64,000 nucleotides of DNA from assembly GCA_049323615.1 (NCBI GenBank), contig JBMOPD010000011.1, forward strand, positions 1 to 64,000, written 5' to 3'. A program made the translations under genes and the position numbers. The notes beneath the pieces are model-generated. The model was given only the letters and a program-made list of their open reading frames with translations, was not told the DNA's origin and made no database searches. Below, in pieces: positions 16,130 through 25,266 of the stretch. Source of the stretch: JBMOPD01 sp049323615 (GTDB lineage Bacteria > Bacillota > Desulfotomaculia > Desulfotomaculales > Desulfocucumaceae). Position 1 is the first letter of the stretch, and each line of letters begins with the position of its first letter.

Positions 16130-16969
16130 ATGAGTGGCGGAGTGCAAAACGCTCCCAAAGATACAAATAAAATGAACCCCGGAAGCGAACGGATCAGGGG
16201 GCTGGTGGAATTTGTCGGGCCGCTGCTGGTTCTGGTTTTAATCTGGGAGGCAGTGGCCCGCGCCGAGGTAGTAAACCCCATTCTTTTGCCGCCGGCCAGC
16301 AAGGTATTTGTGTACATCTTCCACTACCTGACGCCGTCCGGCCATTTTCTCCTGGAAAAGCACATTGAGTTGAGCCTCTACCGCCTGGGGGCCGGGTTTT
16401 TAATCGCCGCCGTGGCGGGTGTCATCCTGGGCACCGCCATGGGCATGTTCAGACCGGTTTACAAATTTTTCGCCCCCATTTTAAGCATTCTGATGCCCAT
16501 CCCCAGCATCGCCTGGGTGCCCATCGTCATCCTGTGGCTGGGCCTGGGCAACGCCACGCCGATATTCATCGTGTTTTTCACGGCCATCTTTCCCATTCTC
16601 TACAACACCTCCACCGGGGTGCGCAGCATCGACCACAGGCATATCTGGGCGGCCAGGACCATGGGGGCCAGCAACACCCAGGTCTTTTTCAGCGTGGTGC
16701 TGCCCGGCGCGCTGGTCTATACCATCATCGGCCTCAAAATAGGCCTGGCTTCCGGCTGGCGGGCGCTGGTGGCGGCCGAGATGCTTTCGGCCACGGCCTA
16801 CGGCCTGGGCTTCATGATCTTCGAGGCCAAGGAATTCCTACAGGTGGAAATTATGTACGCCGGCATCGTCTGCCTGGCCGTACTTGGCTTTATACTGGAA
16901 AACGGCATTTTCGGGCCCATCGAGGAAAAAACCCTCAAGAGATGGGGGGTAATCAAGGATGTCAATTAA
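16130..16969 (+). CDS. ABC transporter permease, SsuC/TauC type
   Basis: 279 residues with about six membrane segments. The inner-membrane coupling loop is present (EAARTMGAS-type: AARTMGASNTQVFFSVVLPGAL, then GLKIGLASGWRALVAAEM). It forms the membrane channel for the preceding binding protein. It ends inside the ATPase gene (11-base overlap), so translation is coupled. Confidence 0.92.
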   Translation: MSGGVQNAPKDTNKMNPGSERIRGLVEFVGPLLVLVLIWEAVARAEVVNPILLPPASKVFVYIFHYLTPSGHFLLEKHIELSLYRLGAGFLIAAVAGVILGTAMGMFRPVYKFFAPILSILMPIPSIAWVPIVILWLGLGNATPIFIVFFTAIFPILYNTSTGVRSIDHRHIWAARTMGASNTQVFFSVVLPGALVYTIIGLKIGLASGWRALVAAEMLSATAYGLGFMIFEAKEFLQVEIMYAGIVCLAVLGFILENGIFGPIEEKTLKRWGVIKDVN

Positions 16970-17747
16970 GATTGAATCCAGGGACGTGAAAAAAACCTTT
17001 TACAACAAGCACACCCGCGGCTACGTGGAGGCCATCGGAGACCTGAACCTGCAGATCGCCGACAGGGAGTTCGCGGTGCTGCTGGGCCCCAGCGGCTGCG
17101 GCAAATCCACCTTCCTGTACATGATCGCCGGCTTTGAACAGCCCAGCCAGGGCGATGTGACCCTGGACGGGAAGGTCATCAGGGGGCCGGGGTCCGACCG
17201 GGGGATTGTCTTCCAGGAGTACGTCCTCTTCCCGTGGAAGACGGTGCTGGGCAACGTCCGCTTCGGGCTGGACATCAAGAAGGTGCCCCGGGACAAAGCC
17301 GACGCCCTGGCCATGGATCATATAAAGCTGGTGGGGCTTAAGGGTTTTGAAAATGTTTACACCCACACCCTTTCGGGCGGCATGAAGCAGCGGGTGGCCA
17401 TCGCCCGGGCCATGGCCTACAACCCGGACGTGCTGCTGATGGACGAGCCCTTCGGGGCCCTGGACGCCCAGACCCGCAGCTACATGACCGAGGACCTGGC
17501 CCGCATCCACGCGGAAACCAGAAAGACCATCGTTTTTGTCACCCACAGCATCCAGGAGGCCATCCTCCTGGCCGACAAAATCTATATTTTCTCGGCCCGG
17601 CCCTCCTATATCAAGGAAGTGATTACGGTGGACCTGCCCCGGCCCCGGGAGGCGGCCACGCCGGAGTTTGTCCGGCTGGAGTCGAAGATTATGGACGTTC
17701 TTTCGGCCGAGGTGGAAAAAATGATGAAGATGGACGGCTTGAGTTAG
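16959..17747 (+). CDS. ABC transporter ATPase, SsuB/TauB type
   Basis: 262 residues. Walker A GPSGCGKST is near residue 47, Q-loop FQEYVLFPWKTVLGNV, signature TLSGGMKQRVAIARA, Walker B VLLMDEPFGALD, and H-loop VTHSI. It powers uptake through the neighbouring permease. The start overlaps the permease stop. Confidence 0.95.
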   Translation: MSIKIESRDVKKTFYNKHTRGYVEAIGDLNLQIADREFAVLLGPSGCGKSTFLYMIAGFEQPSQGDVTLDGKVIRGPGSDRGIVFQEYVLFPWKTVLGNVRFGLDIKKVPRDKADALAMDHIKLVGLKGFENVYTHTLSGGMKQRVAIARAMAYNPDVLLMDEPFGALDAQTRSYMTEDLARIHAETRKTIVFVTHSIQEAILLADKIYIFSARPSYIKEVITVDLPRPREAATPEFVRLESKIMDVLSAEVEKMMKMDGLS

Positions 17748-17781
17748 TCACAATTATTCCGCCAAGGAGGTTTTTATAAAG

Positions 17782-19431
17782 TTGGGCAAGCGTTTGGAGA
17801 TAAAAGCCGATGTGCTCATCATCGGGGGCGGCAGCGCCGGCTGCATGGCGGCCATCAGGGCCAAGGAGCTGAACCCCGATCTCGATGTGGTGATATTTGA
17901 AAAGGGAGACTTGAAAAGGGGCGGGTCCATCGCCATGGGCATGGACGCCCTGAATATAGTGGCCGTGCCCGGGGTGGACACCCCGGAAACCTACGTGGAC
18001 GCGGCCTCCATCGCCGCCGACGGGATACTGGACCAGAAGCCCAGCCACGTCATGGCCCGGCGCAGCTACGAGCTGATGAAGAAGCTGGAGAGCTGGGGCG
18101 TCAGGTTCACCAAGGACGAAAAGGGCCAGTATATAATGCTGAAGATCCACCCCAGGGGCAAATTTTACGCCGCTATGGACGAGCCCGACCTGAAGGTGAT
18201 CCTGGCCGGCCGGGTGAAAAAGGCCGGGGTCAGGGTGCTCAACAGGATCATGGCCACCTCCCTGCTGACCGAGGGCGGCCGGGTGGTGGGGGCCACCGGG
18301 CTGAACATACGCACCGGCGATTTCGTGGCCTGCCTGGCCAAGTCGGTGATCCTGAGCAGCGGCGGCCAGGCCCGCTTCACCCTGCCCAAATCGGGCTACC
18401 TGTACGGGACCTTCGACTACCCGGGCAACGCCGGGGACGGCTACGCCATGGCCTTCCGGGCCGGAGCACAGCTGACGGGCTTCGAGTATACCCTCTGCAC
18501 GCCTTTGATCAAGGACATCAGCTGCCCCCTGCTGTATATCACCCTGACCAGGGGCGCCCGGGTGATCAACGCCCGGGGCGAACTGGTGGGCGAAGAGGGC
18601 AACGTCAGCGCCAACGTGATGATGAAAGAATTCCTGGCGGACCGGGGCCCGGTTTTTGTCAAGATGGACCACCTGCCCGAGGAAAAGATCAGTGAAATCG
18701 AGGCCATACTGTTCAGCACCGAGCGCCCGATGCAAAAAAGGTTCTTTGAACAGCGGGGCATAGACTTCCGCCGGGCGCCCATCGAGCTGCACCCCACCGA
18801 ATTCCAGCTCTGCGGCGGGCACGGCCTGACCGGGCTGGTGGTTGACGAGCGGGCGGCCACCACCCTGGAGGGGCTGTACGCCGCCGGCGACGTGGCCTGC
18901 GTACCGCGGCAGCACCTTACCGGGGCCTTCGTGTTCGGGGAAGTGGCGGCCGAGAACGCCGCCGCCAGGGCTAGCATTCCCTGGCCGGATCTCCCCGGGG
19001 AACAGGTCAGAGCCGAGGAACAGCGGGTCTTCGGTCCGATGCAGGGGGGCCCCTCGCCCATTGACTTGAGGGAAATGGAATACAAGGTGCGGCGGATTGC
19101 CGGGGACTACGTGGTTCCGCCCAAAAACGGATACAAACTGGGCCAGGGCATAAAATGGATGCAAAAATTCCGGGAAGAACTGAAAGACCTGAAGGCGGCG
19201 GACTACCACCAACTGTCCAAGATACAGGAGATCGGGTTCATCATTGACTGCATCGAACTTTCCGCGGTGGCCTCGGACGCCCGTAAGGAAAGCCGCTGGG
19301 GCTTCTACCACTACCGCACCGACTACCCGGAGAAAAATGACCGGGAGTGGCTCAAGCACATCATTCTGCAAAAGGATGAAAGCGGCGGCATCAGTGTTTC
19401 CTTCAAGCCCCTGGAAAGGAGTGTGCTGTAA
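17782..19431 (+). CDS. AprA-like FAD-dependent oxidoreductase (adenylylsulfate reductase/fumarate reductase superfamily)
   Basis: 549 residues, TTG start with AAGGAGG 11 bases upstream. FAD-binding ADVLIIGGGSAGCMAA is at about 8-23. Further family blocks are GGSIAMGMDALN, VILSSGGQARFTLPKSG, NAGDGYAMAFRAGA, and the end block GGHGLTGLVVDERAATTLEGLYAAGDVA. It is nearest to the AprA branch but shorter than true AprA (about 650). With the next gene, a two-cluster ferredoxin like AprB, it looks like a soluble two-subunit flavo/Fe-S oxidoreductase. Co-transcription with a sulfonate-type transporter suggests it reduces or oxidises the imported compound. The substrate is unknown. Confidence 0.82.
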   Translation: MGKRLEIKADVLIIGGGSAGCMAAIRAKELNPDLDVVIFEKGDLKRGGSIAMGMDALNIVAVPGVDTPETYVDAASIAADGILDQKPSHVMARRSYELMKKLESWGVRFTKDEKGQYIMLKIHPRGKFYAAMDEPDLKVILAGRVKKAGVRVLNRIMATSLLTEGGRVVGATGLNIRTGDFVACLAKSVILSSGGQARFTLPKSGYLYGTFDYPGNAGDGYAMAFRAGAQLTGFEYTLCTPLIKDISCPLLYITLTRGARVINARGELVGEEGNVSANVMMKEFLADRGPVFVKMDHLPEEKISEIEAILFSTERPMQKRFFEQRGIDFRRAPIELHPTEFQLCGGHGLTGLVVDERAATTLEGLYAAGDVACVPRQHLTGAFVFGEVAAENAAARASIPWPDLPGEQVRAEEQRVFGPMQGGPSPIDLREMEYKVRRIAGDYVVPPKNGYKLGQGIKWMQKFREELKDLKAADYHQLSKIQEIGFIIDCIELSAVASDARKESRWGFYHYRTDYPEKNDREWLKHIILQKDESGGISVSFKPLERSVL

Positions 19432-19432
19432 A

Positions 19433-19627
19433 TTGTCCATCGAAGTGAACAGGGAATCCTGTACCAAATGCCGCATCTGCATTGATCGCTGCCCGATGGA
19501 CTGCCTGCGGCAGGATGAAGACGGCTTCCCCTTCATGAAATACGTGGACTGCTGGTTTTGCGGCGCCTGCGAGGTGGAGTGCCCGCAAAAAGCGATCATC
19601 ATCAGGCTCCCCTACCTGGTCCGCTGA
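19433..19627 (+). CDS. AprB-like 2[4Fe-4S] ferredoxin subunit
   Basis: 64 residues, TTG start 1 base after the flavoprotein stop, with GGAAAGGAG upstream. Two cluster motifs are present: CTKCRICIDRCP (about residues 10-21) and CWFCGACEVECP (about 40-51). It is the electron-transfer partner of the AprA-like flavoprotein. It is much shorter than AprB, which has an extra C-terminal tail that wraps around AprA. Confidence 0.85.
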   Translation: MSIEVNRESCTKCRICIDRCPMDCLRQDEDGFPFMKYVDCWFCGACEVECPQKAIIIRLPYLVR

Positions 19628-19690
19628 ATTGGCTTTAACCGGTAACATTCCGGCTTCCGAACAACCAATTAACTGCTTTGTAAAGTAACA

Positions 19691-19729
19691 GGCGCTGTCC
19701 GGGCCACCAGCCCGGACAGCGCCATTTTT
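19691..19729 (+). terminator. Terminator of the transporter/flavoprotein operon
   Basis: Perfect 14-base arms GGCGCTGTCCGGGC / GCCCGGACAGCGCC, loop CACCA, followed by ATTTTT. It lies between the ferredoxin gene and the convergent DMT transporter gene. Confidence 0.9.
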
Positions 19730-19760
19730 AAGCGTTATTCCCCCAAGCCTCACGGTCAGC

Positions 19761-20681
19761 TTAACCGGCGCGTTCCGAAGGCAGCGGGCTCACTCGCGGC
19801 CTGGCTTTTTGGCGGGCCATGGCCGAGGACAAAAGAACACCCAGCAGGATCAGCGCCCCTCCGGCGGCCTGGTGGGGATGCAGCCTTTCCCCCAGGAAGA
19901 TGGCGCTGGAAATAACGGAAAATACCGGAATCAGGTTTAAAAAGTTAACCCCCCTGGCGGCCCCCAGCCTCTGTACGCCGGTATTCCACCAAAGGTAGGC
20001 CACTACCGAGGCAAATACCCCGAGGAAAAGAATTGCCAGCACCAGAAACCAGGACAGCGGGGGCAGGCTGAAGTCCCTTAATTCCCAGAAACCCACCGTC
20101 CAAAGGAACGGGAGGGCGGCCAGGGTGCTGTAGGCGATGGTGTCCATGGGGCTTACGGTGGCCATTACCTTTTTCCCGTAAACGGTGTAGAAGGCCCACA
20201 CCAGGGTGCTGAGGATAATGATCAGGTCCCCGTAGTTGAAGCTTAGGCTAAGGAACACCCGCAGGGAGCCGCCGCCTATAATCATGGCCACCCCCAGCAG
20301 GGACAAGAGGGCGCCCCCGGCCTGGGGCCAGGTCACCTTTTCCTTCAGGGCCAGCGCCGCCAAAAACATAGTCACAATAGGGGTAAAGCCGTTGATCAGC
20401 GCGCAGTTGATGGCGCTGGTGTACTGCAGGCCGGTGTAAATCATGCTGTTAAAGGCAAAAACCCCGGCCAGGCCCAGCAGGAAAAGGGGAAGGCGGGATT
20501 CGGGCGGCGGCAGTGATTTTCTTTTCCATAACAGCCAGAGGATCAAGATCACCCCGGCGATGGAGAAACGGCCCGCGGTGATGGCAAAGGGGGGTAGGTA
20601 GCTGACCAGCGCTTTGCCCAAAACGCTGTTCAGTCCCCAGATAAAGGCCACGCCGGTAAGGAGAAAATAGGGCAAAAACAC
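19761..20681 (-). CDS. DMT-superfamily (EamA) transporter
   Basis: 306 residues with about ten membrane helices in two EamA repeats: first FIWGLNSVLGKALVSY, second STLVWAFYTVYGKKV ... FLGERLHPHQAAGG. Members export amino acids, metabolites or drugs. The substrate cannot be told. The last residues (MARQKARPRVSP) are a short cytoplasmic tail. Transcribed alone and convergent with the flavoprotein operon. Confidence 0.88.
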   Translation of the reverse strand: MFLPYFLLTGVAFIWGLNSVLGKALVSYLPPFAITAGRFSIAGVILILWLLWKRKSLPPPESRLPLFLLGLAGVFAFNSMIYTGLQYTSAINCALINGFTPIVTMFLAALALKEKVTWPQAGGALLSLLGVAMIIGGGSLRVFLSLSFNYGDLIIILSTLVWAFYTVYGKKVMATVSPMDTIAYSTLAALPFLWTVGFWELRDFSLPPLSWFLVLAILFLGVFASVVAYLWWNTGVQRLGAARGVNFLNLIPVFSVISSAIFLGERLHPHQAAGGALILLGVLLSSAMARQKARPRVSPLPSERAG

Positions 20682-20813
20682 GTGTCAAGCTCAACTCCTT
20701 TTGTCCAACCCGATCTATTTTTAACACAAAAAAGGTACCTTTGGCTATACAAAACAATAATATTTGTAGTGTTGCCGGGGAAACCGGCTCCTTTTAACAC
20801 ATCCAACCCGGTT

Positions 20814-20905
20814 TTATTTCTTTTCCCTTTGCAACTCCGCCATTTCCTCCTCCCTCAGGTAGTCCGGGTATTCCATCAATGATGTGGTCGGGCCATATCC
20901 AAGAA
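20814..20905 (-). pseudogene. Possible remnant of a small metallopeptidase gene
   Basis: On the minus strand the end ...MEYPDYLREEEMAELQREKK resembles the end of the intact HExxH protein at 57641-58009 (...LMAGVDYLSAEERAELERDRE). A different frame upstream gives PDHIID where the intact protein has HHIEL, so one frameshift is implied. Only about 30 residues remain. Low confidence, as it rests on a short eye alignment. The remaining part of the 460-base gap (20690-21145) has no gene I can support. Confidence 0.25.
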
Positions 20906-20954
20906 CTGGTCAAGTCAACGCCGGCTTTCCCCTTTTGCCCAACCTTAATTTGCT

Positions 20955-20984
20955 TTGGAACTTGTCATGAAAATCTGATAAAAT
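20955..20984 (+). promoter_or_regulatory. Weak candidate sigma-A promoter upstream of the M20 peptidase
   Basis: TTGGAA, 18 bases, TAAAAT. Weak match, about 160 bases before the ATG at 21146. A single TTGCCCAA half-site, like those in the dyad at 25267-25309, lies at 20935-20942 just upstream. Confidence 0.3.
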
Positions 20985-21145
20985 AGAGGTCAAATCGAAG
21001 TACCCTTCCCTTCTTAATGTTTGAGGTGATTACCCCCATTATGCCACGAAAGACAGATGCTTTTGCTATTTTTAGTAAGTACCGAAAACATCCTTTCTCA
21101 AGCTAAAAAAAACATACTTGTAATAGATCACCGGGAGGTAAGAGG

Positions 21146-22318
21146 ATGATAGCGAGTTGGGCGAAAAAGATCAGCGATTTCGTAGACGGCAAAACAAAAG
21201 AAATGTTGCTGTTTCTGGAAGAAATAATTAACACCGACAGCCATTCCCTGGACCGGGCAGGGGTTAACAGGGTCGGCCAGTCCCTGGCGGAGAAATTCCG
21301 TGAAATAGGCTATGATTTGGAAATCCGGCCGCAAAGGGATCTCGGTGACCATATTTTTGCCAGAAACAAAAAAGGGGCTGCAGGTAAAAAAATACTGTTG
21401 CTGGGCCACCGGGACACTGTTTTTTTGCCGGGCACAACCTCGGATTTCCGCTTCCGGATTGACGGAGACAGGGCGTACGGGCCGGCTGTATCCGATATGA
21501 AAGGCGGCCTGGTAGTAATGATTTATGCCCTCTGGGCGATAAAGCAATTGGGACTGAATGAACCGGAGATAGAAACGCTTATAACTCCCGACGAGGAAAT
21601 TGGTTCACCCAGTTCCCGGAAAGTTATCGAGGAGGCCGCCCGAAACGCCATGGCCGTATTCAGCCTGGAAGCGGGAAGGCCGGACGGGTCGGTGGTAACC
21701 GGCAGAAAAGGATCCGGCCACCTGGAGATCATGGTCACGGGAAAGGCCGCCCATTCAGGGGTTGCCTTTGAAAAAGGGATATCCGCCATAGAAGAACTGG
21801 CCCGGAAAATAACAGCGCTGCACCGGCTGACGGATTTGGACAGGGGGATGACGGTTAATGTCGGGGTTATTTGGGGAGGAACCAATACCAACACAGTTGC
21901 CGGCATGGCCGGCGCCAAAGTCCATTTTTGCTTTAACAGTGTCGAGGACGGCGAAACACTGTTGACAAGAATTAAGGAAATTGCATTAAAACCGGATCTG
22001 GAGGGAACAACCGGGACCCTTTCCGGTGGAATAACCTTTCTGCCCATGACAAAAACACCGGGGAACGCTAAGCTTTTCGAAATCGTTCAGGAAGCCGGTA
22101 AAATGTATGGGGTTAATATTCATGAAAGTTTTACCAAAGGGGCCGCCGATGCCGGTTTTACTTCTGCTATGGGAGTACCAACCATTTGCGGCATGGGTCC
22201 GGTAGGCGGGCACTGGCATACAACGGAGGAATATATGGAGGTGCCCAGTCTCGCCGCAAGAACCAAGATTTTAGCACTGTCTGTACTGATGGCTGCGAGA
22301 GAAAAAGGGAACTTTTAA
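21146..22318 (+). CDS. M20 family zinc peptidase (carboxypeptidase G2-like), first copy
   Basis: 390 residues. Metal-site motifs: GHRDTVF (H, then D of SDMKGG), TPDEEIGSPSSRKVIEE with the catalytic Glu pair, and the dimerisation domain starting AHSGVAFEKGISAIEELAR. The C-terminal histidine ligand is in GGHWHTTEEY. The closest type is glutamate carboxypeptidase/CPG2, which cuts C-terminal or N-acyl-linked amino acids. A paralogue lies at 26649-27770 in the same cluster. The deacetylase gene follows after 28 bases. Confidence 0.9.
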   Translation: MIASWAKKISDFVDGKTKEMLLFLEEIINTDSHSLDRAGVNRVGQSLAEKFREIGYDLEIRPQRDLGDHIFARNKKGAAGKKILLLGHRDTVFLPGTTSDFRFRIDGDRAYGPAVSDMKGGLVVMIYALWAIKQLGLNEPEIETLITPDEEIGSPSSRKVIEEAARNAMAVFSLEAGRPDGSVVTGRKGSGHLEIMVTGKAAHSGVAFEKGISAIEELARKITALHRLTDLDRGMTVNVGVIWGGTNTNTVAGMAGAKVHFCFNSVEDGETLLTRIKEIALKPDLEGTTGTLSGGITFLPMTKTPGNAKLFEIVQEAGKMYGVNIHESFTKGAADAGFTSAMGVPTICGMGPVGGHWHTTEEYMEVPSLAARTKILALSVLMAAREKGNF

Positions 22319-22346
22319 GGATTAAAATTAAAGGGAGGCTTAATAA

Positions 22347-23147
22347 ATGGATAAAAACAAATTTCCGGTGGTGTTAACCTTTGATGTTGATGGAGAGACC
22401 CTGTGGATTGCCCGCGATCCTAAGAACTGGGAGAGGCCGGTTACACTGTCGCAAGGTCAATACGGCCCCAAAGTGGCCGTTCCCCGGATTCTCAAACTGC
22501 TTGACAAGTACGATATTAAAGCAACTTTTTTCATTCCGGGATATATTATGGATACCTACCCGGAAATGGCCAAAGCGGTGCATCAGGCCGGCCATGAAAT
22601 CGCTCACCACGGATATTACCATGAATGGCCCGAGAACTTTGCTTCTGAAGAGGAAGAGCGCCAGTCTTTTGAAAGGGGAATAGAGGCAATACAAAAGATT
22701 ACCGGCCAAAAGCCTGCCGGCTACCGCTCCCCGGCCTGGGAATTTAGTCCCTGGACCATTAAAATTCTTCAGGATCTTGATTTTCTTTATTCCGCAAACA
22801 TGATGGATAATGATGCCCCTTACATCCACCACGGCCTGGTAGAACTTCCGGTGCAATGGTGTTTGGACGATGCGGCTTTTTGGCTGTACAGCTCTAAAAT
22901 ACCCGGTAAGACTATACAGCCCGCCGGCAGTGTTTATGAATACTGGAAGGATGAATTTGACGGGCTGTACCACGAGGAGGGGAAGTGTTTTGTTTTGACA
23001 ATGCACCCCCAAGTCATCGGAAGGCCCGGAAGGATGAAAATGTTGGAAAAACTTATTCAATTTATGAAGGGCTATCCGGACACCTGGTTTTCAACCGCAA
23101 AGGGCTTGGCCATGCATGTGGCCCGTAGGAACGGGCTGGCGGTTTAA
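22347..23147 (+). CDS. NodB-fold polysaccharide/amide deacetylase (PuuE-like)
   Basis: 266 residues with the NodB fold motifs: LTFDVDGETLW (catalytic/metal Asp), AHHGYYHEWPE (H-x3-H type metal site), RSPAWEFSPWT and a final LTMHPQVIGRPGRM. The presence of DVDGE and the HEWP block places it with the allantoinase/PuuE-like amidohydrolase branch rather than chitin deacetylases. No signal peptide, so it acts in the cytoplasm on a small amide or formamide. Probably co-transcribed with the upstream M20 peptidase. Confidence 0.85.
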   Translation: MDKNKFPVVLTFDVDGETLWIARDPKNWERPVTLSQGQYGPKVAVPRILKLLDKYDIKATFFIPGYIMDTYPEMAKAVHQAGHEIAHHGYYHEWPENFASEEEERQSFERGIEAIQKITGQKPAGYRSPAWEFSPWTIKILQDLDFLYSANMMDNDAPYIHHGLVELPVQWCLDDAAFWLYSSKIPGKTIQPAGSVYEYWKDEFDGLYHEEGKCFVLTMHPQVIGRPGRMKMLEKLIQFMKGYPDTWFSTAKGLAMHVARRNGLAV

Positions 23148-23152
23148 GTAAT

Positions 23153-23183
23153 GGGGACACACCTCCTTCGGAGGAATGTCCCC
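23153..23183. repeat. REP-like inverted repeat (GGGGACAyrCCTCC family), copy 2
   Basis: GGGGACACACCTCC (23153-23166), loop TTC, GGAGGAATGTCCCC (23170-23183). It is the same sequence as the element at 7801-7831 read on the other strand, except for the loop. It sits in the 55-base gap between the deacetylase and the sigma-54 regulator. Confidence 0.75.
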
Positions 23184-23202
23184 AATATGAAGGGGCATTG
23201 CC

Positions 23203-25254
23203 ATGAGGGAAGAATCAAAACAGACAATTACTGTTGTAACTCAGGATCAGGTGGTTTATCAGGCCTTTAAGCAGCAATTATTAAATTTTTTTGGCGAGGC
23301 AATAAATGTAGAAGGATACGTTCTGAACGAAATACCTGTCTTATACCCGATAAAAAGCAAGTTAGTAGTAGTATCAACTGATTTGCTTATTAATAAAATA
23401 CGGCCATATTTAACGGATGATTCTAAGGTTTTTATTGCATACAGGGCTATAAATCCCCAAAATATTGGTGAATTACTAAGACTTAATCCCGGCACCAATG
23501 TTTTAATGGTAAGTAACTATATGGAAATGGCCTATGATGCCATTAACAAATTATTAAGTTTAGGTGTTACCCATCTGAAATTCATACCCTTTGTACCGGG
23601 TGTAAGCGAACAGCCCCGGGGGGTCTCGGTGGCATGCACACCGGGCTTGGTTCACCTTGTTCCAGAAGGCATACCAAAAATAATCAATATTGGTGTAAGG
23701 GAGCTGGATCTTTCCACAATTGTAAATTTGCAGATTGATATCGGTCTTCCTATTGAGAAGGTTAATTATCTCTCGGATTTATATATAAATGAAATAGTTA
23801 AAGTGACATCAAAATACTATCAAGAAATGGAAAAGAGCTTGAAATTAAATGCCCAATTGGAGGCCGTATTGAACAATATAAACGACGGCCTCATCGGAAT
23901 TGATCAGGACGATAGGGTTATTATGTGCAATCCTTCCGCCTCAAAACTGCTTGGATTCACTAAACAGGATGTTCTTAACCGGGATATCAACCTGGTTTTT
24001 CAGGAGGGAAAAATTGATTGGCAGGAAGACTTTAAAGATAATCAGATTAAGGTTGTTAAACTTAAAGGTGGAAAGCTGGCTGCCCTTTCCCGGCATTTAG
24101 TGATTGAAGGACACCGCGTTTTGGGGTCCGTATACCGGATTCAGTCCGTCAGTGATATCCGGGAACTGGAATTAGAAATAAGGCGGCAGGTAAATTTTAC
24201 CGGCCACGTGGCCTATTATAAATTTGATCATATCATTGGCTCTTCCCTGCGAGACCTTGTGCAAATTGCCAGGAATTTTGCAGCTACGGATCAAGATATT
24301 CTTGTAATGGGGGAAACAGGAACCGGAAAAGAACTTTTCGTACAGGCCATTCACAATGCCTCGGCGCGGCATGCAGGCCCTTTTGTGGCTGTAAATTTTG
24401 CCGCCCTTCCGGAAACTTTAGTTGAAAGTGAACTGTTTGGATATGAAAGCGGCGCCTTTACCGGAGCCAGAAAGGGCGGCCACATCGGTTTTTTTGAGCA
24501 GGCCCATACGGGTACGCTTTTTTTGGATGAAATCGGCGATGCCCCATTACATATTCAGGCCCGGATTTTACGGGTGCTTGAAGAAAGGAGGCTGATGCGT
24601 CTAGGCGGAAACAAGGTGATCCACGTTGATGTCCGGGTGATCGCCGCCACAAACAAGGATCTCCAGGCTATGATTAAACAAAATTTGTTTAGGGCGGACT
24701 TATACTATCGCCTGCATGTATTACCCCTGAATGTTCCTCCGCTTAGAGAGCGAAAAAGCGATATCAAAGAGTTAATCGAGGAATTTCTTAAGCGCAACCG
24801 CGTCAACGTAGTTATTAAAGATACTTTGATGAAGTATTTTTACAGTTATGACTGGCCGGGAAATATCCGTGAACTGGAAAATATATTAAGGTATTTGGGC
24901 GCCGCCTACCCCGGCCAGGAAATAGATCTGTCCTGTTTGCCGGTGGAAATGATCACCGGTGGTAAGCAGGAAAAACTTATATCCCCTTTGGAAGAAAGAA
25001 TTTTTACTCATCAGGATAAGGTTCTCTTTGATAAATTTTTAGCTGCCTTAAAAAAATGTTATTACAGCCGCGGAGGCATCACCAGGAGAGGGATAAGAAA
25101 AATTTTGGAAGAAGAAGGGCAGGTAATTTCCGACGCCAAACTAAAAAGATTCCTTTACCTCCTTAAATCTTCGGATTATATCAACATTGGCCACACCAGG
25201 CAGGGTTCACAGCTTACACCATTAGGAATAAAACTAATAAGGGAAATTCATTAA
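23203..25254 (+). CDS. Sigma-54-dependent regulator with unusual C-terminal winged-helix-like domain
   Basis: 683 residues. The N-terminal region (1-210) is weakly like PrpR sensors. A PAS domain lies at about 220-320 (VLNNINDGLIGIDQDDRV). The AAA+ domain has GETGTGKE and the sigma-54 loop ELFGYESGAFTGARKGG. After it there is no Fis-type helix-turn-helix. The last 90 residues (LFDKFLAALKKCYYSRGGITRRG ... FLYLLKSSDYINIGHTRQG) look like a winged-helix module. It is AT-richer than its neighbours. It is expected to drive the sigma-54 promoter at 25358, through the dyad at 25267-25309. Confidence 0.9.
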   Translation: MREESKQTITVVTQDQVVYQAFKQQLLNFFGEAINVEGYVLNEIPVLYPIKSKLVVVSTDLLINKIRPYLTDDSKVFIAYRAINPQNIGELLRLNPGTNVLMVSNYMEMAYDAINKLLSLGVTHLKFIPFVPGVSEQPRGVSVACTPGLVHLVPEGIPKIINIGVRELDLSTIVNLQIDIGLPIEKVNYLSDLYINEIVKVTSKYYQEMEKSLKLNAQLEAVLNNINDGLIGIDQDDRVIMCNPSASKLLGFTKQDVLNRDINLVFQEGKIDWQEDFKDNQIKVVKLKGGKLAALSRHLVIEGHRVLGSVYRIQSVSDIRELELEIRRQVNFTGHVAYYKFDHIIGSSLRDLVQIARNFAATDQDILVMGETGTGKELFVQAIHNASARHAGPFVAVNFAALPETLVESELFGYESGAFTGARKGGHIGFFEQAHTGTLFLDEIGDAPLHIQARILRVLEERRLMRLGGNKVIHVDVRVIAATNKDLQAMIKQNLFRADLYYRLHVLPLNVPPLRERKSDIKELIEEFLKRNRVNVVIKDTLMKYFYSYDWPGNIRELENILRYLGAAYPGQEIDLSCLPVEMITGGKQEKLISPLEERIFTHQDKVLFDKFLAALKKCYYSRGGITRRGIRKILEEEGQVISDAKLKRFLYLLKSSDYINIGHTRQGSQLTPLGIKLIREIH

Positions 25255-25266
25255 TTCATCAGTTTA

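Noticed and set aside
17689..19602. 637-codon minus-strand open frame
   Set aside because: It is antisense to the AprA-like flavoprotein and ATPase end. The plus-strand product has clear conserved motifs; the minus frame is a GC-rich shadow with no recognisable domain.
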